From Pogonophryne albipinna (taxonomy: Eukaryota; Chordata; Actinopteri; Perciformes; Artedidraconidae), in NCBI GenBank assembly GCA_028583405.1, contig CM053251.1, positions 2,448,531 through 2,512,530 on the forward strand: 64,000 bases of DNA. The letters run 5' to 3'. The position numbers and the translations under genes are program-made. Below, one piece after another: positions 1-18,300 of this stretch. The notes under the pieces are model-generated. The model had not been told where the DNA came from. It saw nothing but the letters and a program-made list of their open reading frames with translations, and did no database searches. The first letter of the stretch is position 1. Each line of letters opens with the position of its first letter.

Positions 1-2160
1 TCGGTAGAATATTCATTTGTATGACATTGATTCTTCCTAGCAGTGATATTGGTAATGTGGACCATTTAGATAAATCCTGTTTGATTTTGTCAATGAGCGG
101 ATTGTAATTCTCTTTAAACAGATTATCCAGGTGAAGTATTTAAAGCCACCTGGTGACAAATTAAAACAACAAGACTTTTCCAAATTTGCTGTTGGCGTCA
201 TATTTAAGAAACAAGCATTAGATTTCTTAAAATTAATTTTATATCCTGAGTATCTTCCAAATTGCTCTATCATGTCGTGCAGATGTGATACTGAATTTTC
301 TGGGTCTGTTAAGTAAAGAATGATATCGTCAGTTTACAGAGAAATGTTGTGTTCATCGTTAATCTTCACTCCTAAATGGACTCTAAATAACCCCAATGAA
401 CAATAACAATCCACCACACTCTGAACTTTATGTTATGATATGTCTTTGCCCTGTGCTGTGTGTTGTACTTTTTATTGTCTGTTTATTGTATGTTGAATTG
501 TATGGAACAAGCTGTAATACTAATTCTAATCTAATCTAATCCTTTAATACTTATGTTGTCTCGCACACATGACGCCAGTGGTTCAATTACAATTGCCAAA
601 AGCAAAGGTGACAGAGGACATCCCTGTCTTGTCCCCCTTGTTAGTGGAAAAAAATCTGAGGAACTGCAGTTAGTGATAACCGCTACTTTAGGATTTTTAG
701 AAATTGATTTGACCCACTCTATGAACCGAGAGCCCATATGTAATCTGTTCAAGATAGCAAAAAGAAAATTCCACTCAACCCTGTCAAAAGCCTTCTCGGC
801 ATCTAAAGAAAGAAGCAGAGATGGCCTCTGACAGGTGTCCAAATGGTTTATAATATTCAAAAGTCTCCTTATATTATCAGAAGAATATCTGCCCTTGACA
901 AAACCTGTTTGATCAGGACTAATTAGTTTACGTAAAATAATTTCCAATCGTTTTGCTAATAATTTGGTGATAATCTTATAATCATGATCCAAGAGGCTTA
1001 TAGGCCTAAATGAAGAACAATTCAAGGGGTCTTTTTCATCTTTATGTAGTACAGTAATATATGCAAGATTCATTGATTGAGGAAGTGTTCTGTTGTGAGA
1101 GAAGTTGTTAACCATTGACATAAATATAGGTTGAAGTTCAGTCCAAAACTCTTTAGAACATTCTGCCGAGAAGCCACCTGGCCCTGGGCTTTTATAGGCA
1201 TAGATTGAATTGCAGCCAAAACTTCTACTTCTGTAATTGATGAGTTTAGATACTCTTGATCTAAATCAGATAATGTAGGTAAATTAATGTTATGGAGATA
1301 ATTGTCCAGTTCATCTTGTGAGTAATCACTTTGAGATTTGTATAATTTGTTATAAAATTCATAAAAAGTCTGGTTAATCTGTTTTGGGTGGTAGGTTATC
1401 TTGTTGTCTTTCAGACAAATTGCTTTTATAGCCCTTTCTGCTTGCTCCTTCTTTAATTGATAGGCAAGCAGTTTACTTGGTTTATTGCCAAATTCATAAT
1501 TCTTTTGTCTGATAAGATTCATTTGTGTTATGATTTCATTTGTTAAGTCAATATTTAATTTAGCTCTGGCTGTGTTTAATTGTTTCCAGTTTTCATTTGT
1601 TGATGCGGATTTATGAAGTACTTCACATCTGTTTACTTCTCTTTCAAGTTCTTGTCTGAGCCTAATTTGTTCACGTTTTTTAAAAGATGTGTATGAGATA
1701 ATAAATCCTCTTAAAGTAGCTTTTGCAGCTTCCCAAATAATAATCGGATCTATAGAGGGGTCATTGTTTTCTTTTATATAGTACCTTATCCACATTCACA
1801 TTTTTTATTTGAATTTTCCGTCTCTAAGTAAGGAGTTATCAAATTTCCAGCGCCTGGATACAAACTCCACTCTCCAAGTGAATAGTTAAATGAACTCTTG
1901 CATGATCTGAAATATTAATGGAATCAATTTTACATTATTTTACCCTATGCATATATTCTGAGGGAATACAAAAATAATCTATTCTAGAATAAGAGTTGTG
2001 GACATTTGAAAAGAAAATGTAATCTTTGACATCTTGATTTAGTTGACACCATAAGGCCACATTCTGCGCAAAGCCCCTGAAGGACCTTTGAGGATTTAAG
2101 ATTGTGGATCTTGGACTGGTTAGATTTATCTAATGTAGGGTTAAGAGTGCAGTTCAGGTG
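1..2160 (-). mobile_element. L1-type LINE, ORF2 remnant (degenerate)
   Basis: Read on the minus strand, this stretch encodes pieces of an L1-clade ORF2. The end of the endonuclease domain (a VHNSYSRIDYF motif, about 1970-2030) is followed by a linker (1070-1795) and reverse transcriptase (about 1-1120), with the motifs FRPISLLDHDYKI, LSLDAEKAFDRVEW and TRQGCPLSPLL. The frame is broken near 1100-1200. Around 330 the catalytic YxDD box is preceded by an in-frame stop and reads TDD. A 150-bp foreign piece sits at about 391-540. The copy is dead and lies in the intron upstream of the first visible galactosyltransferase exon. The clade call is confident; the ends are not defined and the 3' end lies before the window. 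Confidence 0.85.
391..540 (+). mobile_element. Short retroelement 3' tail inserted in the L1 remnant
   Basis: This segment interrupts the reverse transcriptase reading of the surrounding L1 remnant. It ends in a short TCTAA tandem tail, the kind of 3' end left by CR1/L2-like LINEs or SINEs that use them. The reverse transcriptase reading resumes on both sides. The family is not identified and the target-site duplication is not clear. Confidence 0.4.
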
Positions 2161-2284
2161 TTTCTGATGAATCACACAGAGGAGCTTCAAGCTGTCATGG
2201 CTTCACACTTTAAAGAGTCCCTGTTTATCAGCGTGTGCTCAGCAGCTACAGAGGAGAGATGGAGTCCTCCTCCAACAGAGCAAC

Positions 2285-2440
2285 ATGAATATATATATAT
2301 AGGACATTACATGACACTTGTTAGATGCTTTTATCCAAAGCGACTCAGGGACACAACGACATGCTGATTGCAGTGGGGTTTGAACCTGTGACCCCTCGAT
2401 CCGAAAACCAACACACAACCCACTGCACCACATGCCTCCG
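2285..2440. repeat. Teleost interspersed repeat with CTTTTATCCAAAGCGACT core
   Basis: The core CTTTTATCCAAAGCGACT followed by a segment resembling a GGTTTGAACC box is, from memory, a high-copy interspersed sequence in fish genomes. The GGTTTGAACC-like box suggests a tRNA-derived SINE or a relic of one. No tRNA can be folded from it, and the exact family name is not claimed. Confidence 0.4.
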
Positions 2441-2614
2441 GACATAAAACAGATCAAACAATAGTGCAATAGAATGTTTTGAGATCTGCATGTAAATACA
2501 AATGAAATAGAAATAGTGCCAGAAGAGTCTGTATACGTACATGGAATATGATATATAGATAGATAATTAGCAAACAGATGAATGTTCTTTACAGAGTTGT
2601 AGTGTGTTATATAG

Positions 2615-2931
<317 letters not shown>

Positions 2932-3007
2932 CTGCTGCTATAGAGTCATCAGGTCTCTGAGATCTGACGCACCCTGAACGCACCATCTTTTTATATTCTT
3001 GTCTCAG

Positions 3008-9446
<6,439 letters not shown>

Positions 9447-10062
9447 GTCAGCTGACCAACGTGGGGGAGGGGCCCCGAGGACTGGGCTCTGATTGGATGC
9501 TGCTGTGACACTTCCTGAACCAGACTTTTACTCAGCCGCTACATGCTGGAGTTTGGCTTCCTGGTTGTGGAACCGCAGCTGAGTTGTGTAAACTGAAATA
9601 GCCTGAAGTCATTTGAGGAACTCTTCTACTTCTTAAACTCATTGTGTCCATCATTGTTGCGGAGAGCTGATTGTTCATGTCTTCACTGCAGAGAGATCAG
9701 CTGTCAATCAAACATTATGGGATGTGCTTTAACATCTTCTCATGAGTTGTTCTGTAGATGTTGGAGTTTCTTTAGGCGGCGCTCCTTCCTGTGTCTGTTT
9801 AGCCATGGAGGCTGTCACTGCTCAGGAGGATTTCTGTTAACCTCAACTCATATTACTCTTCATGGAAATGTAAACTTTGCTCTAAATATTTGTTGACTAT
9901 CGTTATTGATGTATTTGTATGTTGTTGTTTCTCTTGTAAAGCAAGAGACTTCAGAGAGAAAGCACCAGAGCTTCTTTCATTTCAGATATTTTATTCTTAC
10001 GTTTTTTTATTTTTGACTAAGTCTCAATGTGTTGAATGCATAAATGAAAGTTTGAAGAAGGA

Positions 10063-10211
10063 AATAAAACACAAAAGAAAAGTGATAAAAAAGAAAAGCT
10101 AACAGGTTGAGTTTGTAATAAATTGTGTTTCTATGTTCAAGATGTGAGATGAGTGCCACATTTACATGTCTGTAAAAAATAAAATGTTTTTTTTTTTTTC
10201 TTGTTAATAAA
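10063..10211 (+). terminator. Candidate B4GALT polyadenylation signals (3' UTR from 9447)
   Basis: AATAAA hexamers on the coding strand lie at 10063-10068, 10178-10183 and 10206-10211, about 620-770 bp after the stop codon, followed by T-rich sequence. The stretch 9447-10062 has no other gene signal and is best read as 3' UTR. Which signal is used cannot be told from sequence. Confidence 0.5.
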
Positions 10212-10249
10212 AGAGCTAAGAGGACACAAGTGAAAATCTCAGTCATTTC

Positions 10250-11650
10250 TTTTTTAATTATAAAATACCTCTAAATTATTTTTTCTGAAACAAGATATTT
10301 GATTTTTTTTATAAATATTTTATTTATCTGTAGGATTAAGAAAAATTCAATAAATTCAGATTTTCTCATTTCTTTTCAGAAAAACATGTGAAAGCCTTTT
10401 AGCTGATGCAGCTCTTTTAGTAAACCCTGCTCATGTCTCCTCAGGTTGGTGTAGATTTCTCTTCATTCACATGTGTGTTGGCACATTGCTGTTAATATGT
10501 GTCATAGTTTTTGAAGCTGCAGCACGTTACTCCTAATGTAAGCGTTTAACTCGTTGTAGCGTGATTGCACCTGCCGGCCATCGTAGTTTGTACATTTTAA
10601 ACTTAATCATCGAGTTTAAAGTAATAAAAGGTAAAAAAAAATGTCTTCTTGTTCTTCAGAGAGTGATGAAAACTGCTGCAACACTTTTTAGACCGTAAAA
10701 CCGGGATGACAATGAAACCAGAGCTGAAAAAGCTATACTTGTACAAGATGAAAAAGGCATAACTTGCTAAAATGTAGCAGCAAATACATAATGGAACCTG
10801 GAGACTGGTGAGCCGTTTCTCCACCAGCAGCAGTTTGATGTCAGATCGGTCTGACCGGAACAGGAAGGAACTCCTGCGTCACGTTGTAAACGTTAAAGTC
10901 ACACAGGGAACATTGAGCTTCTGTTCTTCTGTGGGTTTGTTTTGAGTCTAATGTAAAAGTATAAAGCGAGATGTATGTCGATGAGACAACAGAACAGAAC
11001 TCAGGTATGAGTTTGAGGTTGTGCCAGCAGAAAGACAGTGTGTATGCGTGTGCATGTTTTTACAAAGCGATTATGTATTCTTACAGATAAGGTTGATTGT
11101 ATCATTTCATTATGTATTGCTTTAGCAGCATCAGCAGCCATTCTGAATTATATTTTAATCCCAGAGGATTACATTATCCCGTTTCTGTTTGTGTGAAGCT
11201 GACTGAAATCATTCATGAGGAAAATGCATGGATTTTCAGTTTTTACTGCATTGTAAATTCACTTTCAAGAGATGTTTACCAACTCAGGCCTGGAAAACAT
11301 ACAATTGCAGGGGTTTTTCTTATTCATTAAAGAGCTAAAAAGACCACAGTCAAAGTGAAGTTATCATGAACTCAGAAAGCTTGAGAAATTGTCAAATGCA
11401 GTCCCACATTTCAAACAGCAGAGGTCGTGGTGGATGTGGGAAATTACGAGAACTCTGATATTTCCAGCAACATGGGACATTTGGTTCCTGTGAGGACATT
11501 TAGTTTACACAACGTAGGGGAGGGGCAAACATACTAAAGCTTGCATAGCATCCTTCTGAACCGTTTCTCTTGGTGCTCTGTGTGGTTTCTCTTATGTCTC
11601 TCTCTCAATCGAAAATTACCTTTGAAGAAAAGGTTTTTCTCTCAGCAGAG
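10250..11650. other. Intergenic, AT-rich, nothing recognised
   Basis: No coding motif, tandem repeat or transposon end recognised. Open frames here are short and without domains. This interval lies just outside the visible left arm; its possible mirror copy would fall beyond the right edge of the window, so the true outer end of the arm is unknown. Confidence 0.5.
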
Positions 11651-11659
11651 TTTTGTTTT

Positions 11660-12180
11660 GTCACAGCTCTTTGATGGGGAAAGTGACGAAGAAGAGACAG
11701 TGTCTGAGATAGAGGATAATGTTGAGGAGGACTCTGATTATGAGGCTTCCTCCTCTGATGACAATGAGACCCCAGAGCAGATGCTCCTGTTGTCTCTCAA
11801 ACACAAGCAGACACTTTCCAAAACATGTAAAGTTATCATGGTTCCGCTCTCTCTTGAACAACAGAGTAGCTTTAGTGCGTCTAATGTTCCAGGCCTCACA
11901 AGATACGCTGTCAGACATGAAGTCAGCATTGGAGCTCTTCATAATACCATCAATGAGAAGGATATACTTGAGATGATGGATTTAGAGGGGGGGTCGCATA
12001 GTGGCAAAGTTTGAAGGAGTTGGACCCACTTGCAAGCCGACGCTTTGTTGCTCATTTTTGCCAGAGTGTAGGAATCAAAAGGAGAGGCAACAGCAAGCCT
12101 TTGGACTGCTGACACTGGATGGGCAATGTTTCCTTATTGACCCCAAACACAACACATGTTAGAAGAAATGGAGGAATGTA
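11660..12180 (+). pseudogene. Acidic-ORF remnant, possibly a transposase N-terminus
   Basis: The frame has an acidic stretch (ESDEEETVSEIEDNVEED) followed by a basic region and ends at a stop near 12012. Acidic openings like this occur in piggyBac-type transposases, but no catalytic domain follows, so the assignment is a guess. The mirror copy (63480-64000) carries a further ~57 bp net near its end and at least one amino-acid difference. Confidence 0.35.
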
Positions 12181-12675
12181 AATGCACATTCTATGGACAA
12201 TCTTGCACTAATTTCCAAAGATATTGATATTGAAGTGACTGTTATTTTTGTATATATTGATTGTTGTGTTTTTTTTATCTAAATGTGTGCATATGTGTAA
12301 ATCTGTCTGTTGATTGTGTATTGTGCAATATTGTGGTACTTGTACTTTACTTGAGTATTTCCATTATATGCTACTTAAACTTCAACTCCACTACAATTTA
12401 GAAACCAATATTGTACTTTTCACTTCACTACAATTATTTGACAAAAGTAGGTACTAGTTACACATTCAAATTATTAGCTAAAAGAAAATATGACTAAACA
12501 ATGATGTATAATTATAGGTTGAGATACCCAGTAGAAGTTGCTCCACCTTTAACAGCTGATGAACTCTGGTACGTGCCAGACGGGCTTTGCTGGTTGTGTT
12601 GTGTTTCCCTCCTCCTGCTCTTTTCTCTTCTCCCCCTTTTTCTCACTGCAGGTAATCAGCTGATCACTTCCTGCC
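12181..12675. repeat. Fish interspersed repeat with TACTTGAGTATTTCCA segment
   Basis: The block TACTTTACTTGAGTATTTCC with the following TCCACTACA segment resembles a sequence I recall as common in teleost genomes, usually attached to DNA transposon relics. Related AAGTA-rich stretches occur at 20395-20480 and 23760-23850. No gene is seen. Mirrored at about 62974-63465. Confidence 0.35.
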
Positions 12676-12679
12676 TGTG

Positions 12680-15045
12680 CAGCTCAGGCTGACGGCTGAT
12701 TGGATCCCCTCACCCTCAGCAGGGCCTATAAGCAGCCAGGGCCTGTCATTAAATGAGGAAATCCAGGAAGCCTTCGCTCTCCTGCTGAGTAGTTTTCAGA
12801 GCCGATTTCGTAAAGGGCGGTCCACAATAGATGCATTAATAAGAGTGATTAATTATGTGGAAAAAACACTGAAAATGAAAGAGATAAGGGCAATAGTGTA
12901 TTTTGACATTGAAAAGGCATATGACTATGTGGAGGGATGGATTACTGATCAAATTGAGTAGAATGGGTATTGGAGGGAGAATGTAGAATTGGGTAAGGGC
13001 CTTTTTAACAGACAGGACATTTAGAGTAAAGGTTGGAGCAGATATTTCCAATTATTTTGAAATAGAAAATGGTATTCCCCAAGAGAGTGCAGTCAGTCCA
13101 ATATTGTTTAACATCATGATTAATGACATATTTACATGCTTAGACACATGCATCCAATCGGCTCTATACACAGATGATGGGGCTATTTGGATGATGGGAA
13201 GACATGCCCCATATGTAATGGAGAATATAGGTAGAGCAATTAAAAAAGTGGAGGGGTGGTCATATAACTGGGGATTCAAAATGTCAGAAAGCAAGCTACA
13301 TGATATTTACAAATAAACGCAAGATTGATGGCCAACAGCTAACACTATATGATCGTCCAATAACAAAGGTGAATTAGTTTAAATACCTAGGACTGTGGTT
13401 TGATAGCAAATATACATGGAAAATGCATATTAAACAAGTGGAAACAAAATGAAAAAAAGTATTACATTTATTGCGAGCTGTAGCTGGATGCAACTGGGGC
13501 AGACAAACAAGCATTAAGACATTTACAGATCAATTATGAGGTCCACAATAGACTATGGTTGTATAGTGTTGGAGCAGCAGCAACAACATTGCTTTTTGAT
13601 AGATTACAATACAAAGCATTGCGGCTGTGTATTGTAGTGATAAAGTAATCCCCTATTAATGCTGTTCTGATAGAAGCAGGAGAGACACCTCTGGAGATCA
13701 GAAGAGAGAAACTTGCTCTGTCATACTGGGTCAGGCTACAAGGAAGTGGAGAGAAAAATATCACAAACAGAATACTACAGGATTGCTGGGAATATACAAA
13801 GTTCTAGGGGCGTGGGTTTGGCTGGACAAGTAAGGAGAGAACGAGGGCATATGGAGTGGAGACCATAAAGTTTACCAAAGCAAGCCCATTTAGCAGTGTT
13901 CCCCCATGGCTTTTCCCAGAAGCTAATATAGATGTGAGTATCATAGAAAGGAAAAAAGAGTGGCAAATAAATGAATTGGGAATTAAAATGAGTATGTATC
14001 TGAACGAAAAGTAGTACAATTACCTACACATTTACACAGATGGATCTAAGAAGCAAGAATGTGTGGGGATAGGCATGTATATCCCAGAAATCAAAATGTC
14101 AATCGTAAAACGAGTGTCAAATAACAATTTATGCAGCAGAAATACTTGCAGCAATTATTGGGCCACAATGATTTGAAGAGGTCAGACCTGATAGGGTAGT
14201 GATATGCACAGACTCACTATCTGCTCTGGAAAGTATACAGTCGACAATAACAGTTAGAGAAGATTTAATCATTGAACTTAACCACTGCTTACTGACTTCA
14301 GAGGAGGGGAATAGATGTGTAGTTATGCTGGGTGCCTGCACATGAGGGGGTTAAAGGGAATGAGCATGCTGATAAGTAAGCAAAAGAGGCGTTACAAAAG
14401 GAAATAGCAATACCAGTTTCACTTGGAAAAGGAGAAGGAAAAGCAATAATTAAGAAGAAGGGTATGGAAATATGACAGAAAAGGTTGGAGGAAGATCAGA
14501 AAGGGAGGATATACCACAAGTTACAAAAACCAGTCATAATAAAGATCTATACAGAAAGGAACAGACGGGAGGAGATCATCACCATTAGACTCAGATTGGA
14601 TCATACAGGATTAAACGGCACACTGTTTTTAAAGGGAAAAAGCGAAGTTGAAGAATGCAGGGGGTGTGGACTGAAAGAACATGTGGAACACATACTATTA
14701 CACTGCAACATGTACAAAACAGAGAGGGGAAAACTAAGAGACAGGGTCAGAGAGGCAGGAAGGGAGTGGAGCCTGATGGGGACACTGGGAACAGAAGGTG
14801 AGGGGGTAAGAGCTATCAGGAAGGCCATTCTTACGTATTTGAGTGAAACAGGATTGATTGGAAGAATTTAAAACAACGTAAATACAGTGGTTTAATTCCA
14901 CAAGTGGTGATAGGGTGATATGGTGATACACACTCGTGTACAGTAGGTTGCGGTATGCACCTTAAAGTTGTTTGCAATCCGCCAAAAACTGAGAGAAGAA
15001 GAAGAAGAAGAAGAAGAAGAAGAAGAAGAAGAAGCAGCAGCAGCT
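12680..15045 (+). mobile_element. 5'-truncated LINE with RNase H domain and (GAA)n tail, left arm
   Basis: Decayed reverse transcriptase (FRKGRSTIDALIR, YFDIEKAYD, NGIPQESAVSPILFNIMIND and an active-site box mutated to YTDD) is followed by an RNase H region (IYTDGSK, then CTDSLSALES). A C-terminal block (14485-14871) carries a CRGCG...HILLHC cysteine-histidine knuckle. Many stops and frameshifts break it. The 3' end has the GTAGGTTGCGGTATGCACCTT-like sequence and a GAA tract at about 14995-15035. The RNase H places it in the I/Nimb-like group. This region holds most of the arm-to-arm substitutions. Confidence 0.8.
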
Positions 15046-15320
15046 GGATCGAGGTAGCGTCTCGTTGCTACGGTTTTCTCTCTCTGTTTTCCTGAGAAAG
15101 TGTGTGTGAGCTCCAGCACTACTGATCCATCATCTGTGTGTTTGGATAAACCTCTGAATGGACTGTGTGCTCTTTTTTCTGGAGCGTTTACCTCGGACTA
15201 TAGGAGCTAGCTTAGCATGCTAGCTGGAAACACGTTATCAAGACTAGTCAGATTGAGAGTTTGATGGAGAGAGAAACGGTGTGTTTAACGGAGTTTGCAG
15301 GAAAAGGTGATCTAGTAAAC

Positions 15321-18300
15321 ATGAGTAAAGTCCAAATGCTGCTGTCGTTGAAGAAGCAGCGACTCACTGCTGCTGCTGAAGATATATTTGCTCTGTTTGA
15401 ACAAACGATAGCAGAGTACGAGGAGGAGCTGTCTCTTTCCAAAGAGGAGAACAAGAGACTCCAGAAACTACTGGACGCTGTTTTACAGCCTCAGCTTCGG
15501 ATACACAGAGCAGGTCTGTTCCCTTTACCCTTAATTAACACTTTACACTCTTCAGTAGCACTTTATTATCACATTAATAACACGTTAGACAGGGCTGCCA
15601 ACACTCACGCATTGAGCGTGAGAGTCACGCTATTAACCCATATCTCACGCACTCACGCAACACTTTCCTTTCCTCACGCTAAATTTTCGTCCAAAATAAA
15701 TTTATATAAATATAAAAATAAAGTGAAGGAACAGCAAACCGAGCGGTCTACGAAATGAGACGGTCTTCTGGCTTAGTTCAGTAAAGTTGGAACGATATTG
15801 GGAGATTCGGATTTCACGGATCAATAACTCATGAAAAAAACGTTATTCAGACACAAATGACGTCTCCTAAGTACCGTGGTAAGGTTGACAACGAACTACA
15901 ATCACATTTTGATCAAAAAAAGCCAATACGCGCCGTCCTCCGAGCTGGACACATTATATTGGTCTCTATATGCAGCCGGAGAAGAAACGAGTGCTCAGGG
16001 ACCGTCTGCAAAGTGCAACTCCGAAAAAAGAATACAATCATATTCAAACCAAGCGGCAAACTCTGGGGAAGAGCCGGGACGCCAATACGGAAGTGCCACA
16101 CACTGCAGTTCATATATTGGCCGATAGGGACTGGCTGCAGAAAGGAGCAATTTCCATAGACCCCCATGTTAAAATGCCCCACTTTACAGCAGAAAAAAAC
16201 ATGTTTCTACCCATGGATGCAATAAATATTATTATGAATATAGTTAGGTTCCACCTTCATGATTATGGATCTGTGAGTGAATTGTTTTCTAACACGACCC
16301 TTTTATTTATGTTAGGTCTTAACGTTTTTGCATAAATTAGGGCGTGGTCACATTGAGTGACGGCTCTGTCAAGTGACTGCTGCTGCTAGCTTCTTGTCTC
16401 TCTGCTAGCTGCTCCGTGAAGCTAGCTACAGGGACTCTGCCTGGTCAGTTCATCCAGGAAACACAACTTGAAGCCAGGCCGTGGTTGTTTGTTCTTCATG
16501 CTTATATATCGGACTATTGTGACTCGCTCTGCGGTTAAAACAGACGGTGCATGCATGCGGTTTTGCGGTAAGTGAAAATCGAGTACTTATTTATGTGTTA
16601 ATGATTTTAATCGGCTACGTGATGAATGTTAAGGCTTGGTTTAGTGTGTAAGCGAGTGGTAGCTACATCGTTGCTAACGATGCTAATCGTAGCCTACAAG
16701 TTAAAATCATAGACTGTATATATAAAGGTTAAAACGAAATAGACAAGTGTTAAGTGGGATAATACTGTAGAACAAACGGCTTCTGTTTGAGGTTGATAAA
16801 ATAAGGTCATCCTTGTAACTTAGAGAGATATTTTATTATGTAGGTAGGAACTGTATGCATCGCTAAGGTTAATTTAAATTGGCTATGCTCAAGTATGTAG
16901 ACAAGCTAACGTCGAAGTAGTGTATGTGAAATCAACCTCACAATAAGATGTGTATATTACAATTATTAATGTCATATTTCAAGATGATTACTTAGATATT
17001 ACAATATGGTTGGTCGAGCTGGAGTTCATTATTGAGCTTACACGTTAACGTCACAGTCATCTGAAGAACGAACCCAAACCTTGTTGTTTTTATTAATTGC
17101 ATTACCAAATGGGTATCAAATAAACAGTAAGCATTGGTAACACCATTTCCAAAGTTACAGTAAAATAAAAAGGACCCTGACTCGGACAATACACAATCCA
17201 ACATGTTCAACAGAAGATAATCAGTTATATTGTTTGTACACATGGTACTTTACATAATATCTGTTTGTTTAAGGTGTCCAGGTGATGCAGACAGGCTGGA
17301 CCAGAGAGTGAGAGACAGAACTGGACTCCTCACAGCAGTGAACTTCAGCTCAGGTACAAAGACTCTATTTTCCATACAGTACAAAGAATCAAGAAAGATA
17401 TTTGTTTAAATAAATGAAGTATTGACTTGAATACACTGATATACATTCCATTAAACAATACTAAATACTAGATCACCTACACATCAGTTAAGTTGAGGGG
17501 TTTTTCCATGCAAAAAGTTACATTTAGATGTTAACAAGCACTATGATTTTGTCAGCTTTCTAATTTAATGTATTGAAGGCAAAGATATTTAACACATAGT
17601 GAGAACTGCTACTATTTATCTCTCAATATTGTCTGTAAAAAACGTGGTAAAAGTGATTCTTTCAGTGAGACAACAGAGCAAGCTTCTACAGTTGCACTAC
17701 GTTTTGATAACAGTTAAATATTATTTTGATAATAACATATATTTCAATGTTGATGAACTTCATACTGTTCATTCATAATCTGATTGTCTTTGTAGCTCAC
17801 TGTTGAAATAAAAAAAAACATTACAATTACAAAATAATTATATCTACAGCCCCTAAACACACAAACACACTGCTTTCATAAATAACACACTTGTTCTGCA
17901 ATAATATGTTTTATGTTTCCTGTCATTTTTGTTAGGAAAGGACATGCCTGAAAGACACAACATGTTCTCCTTCTCTGAGGGTCAAGAAGAACATCCAAGA
18001 GGAACATTAAAAGCTGATGTTATGAGATTTTAAGACTAGTACACTAAGAAACTACTTTTATTGTGAAAACACAGTCAGCTGATCGAATGCACCTATTTCC
18101 ACATCTACACTCCATCAGCTGATTATTTCTATTTGCCTCACTTTATGAGCTTCCCATCACTTGTGCCTTGAAACGCAGAGTTTGCAACGTCACAAATAAA
18201 TGGGGCCAATCTTCAGTCAGATGTGAATGTGTAATCTAACATTTTCAGTAAGAATAATGGACAAAAGGAGTGCAAATACAATTTATTGAAATGTGAACCA

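Noticed and set aside
2340..2440. A tRNA gene in the B-box-like repeat
   Set aside because: No cloverleaf or anticodon arm could be formed by eye; best read as a SINE or repeat relic.
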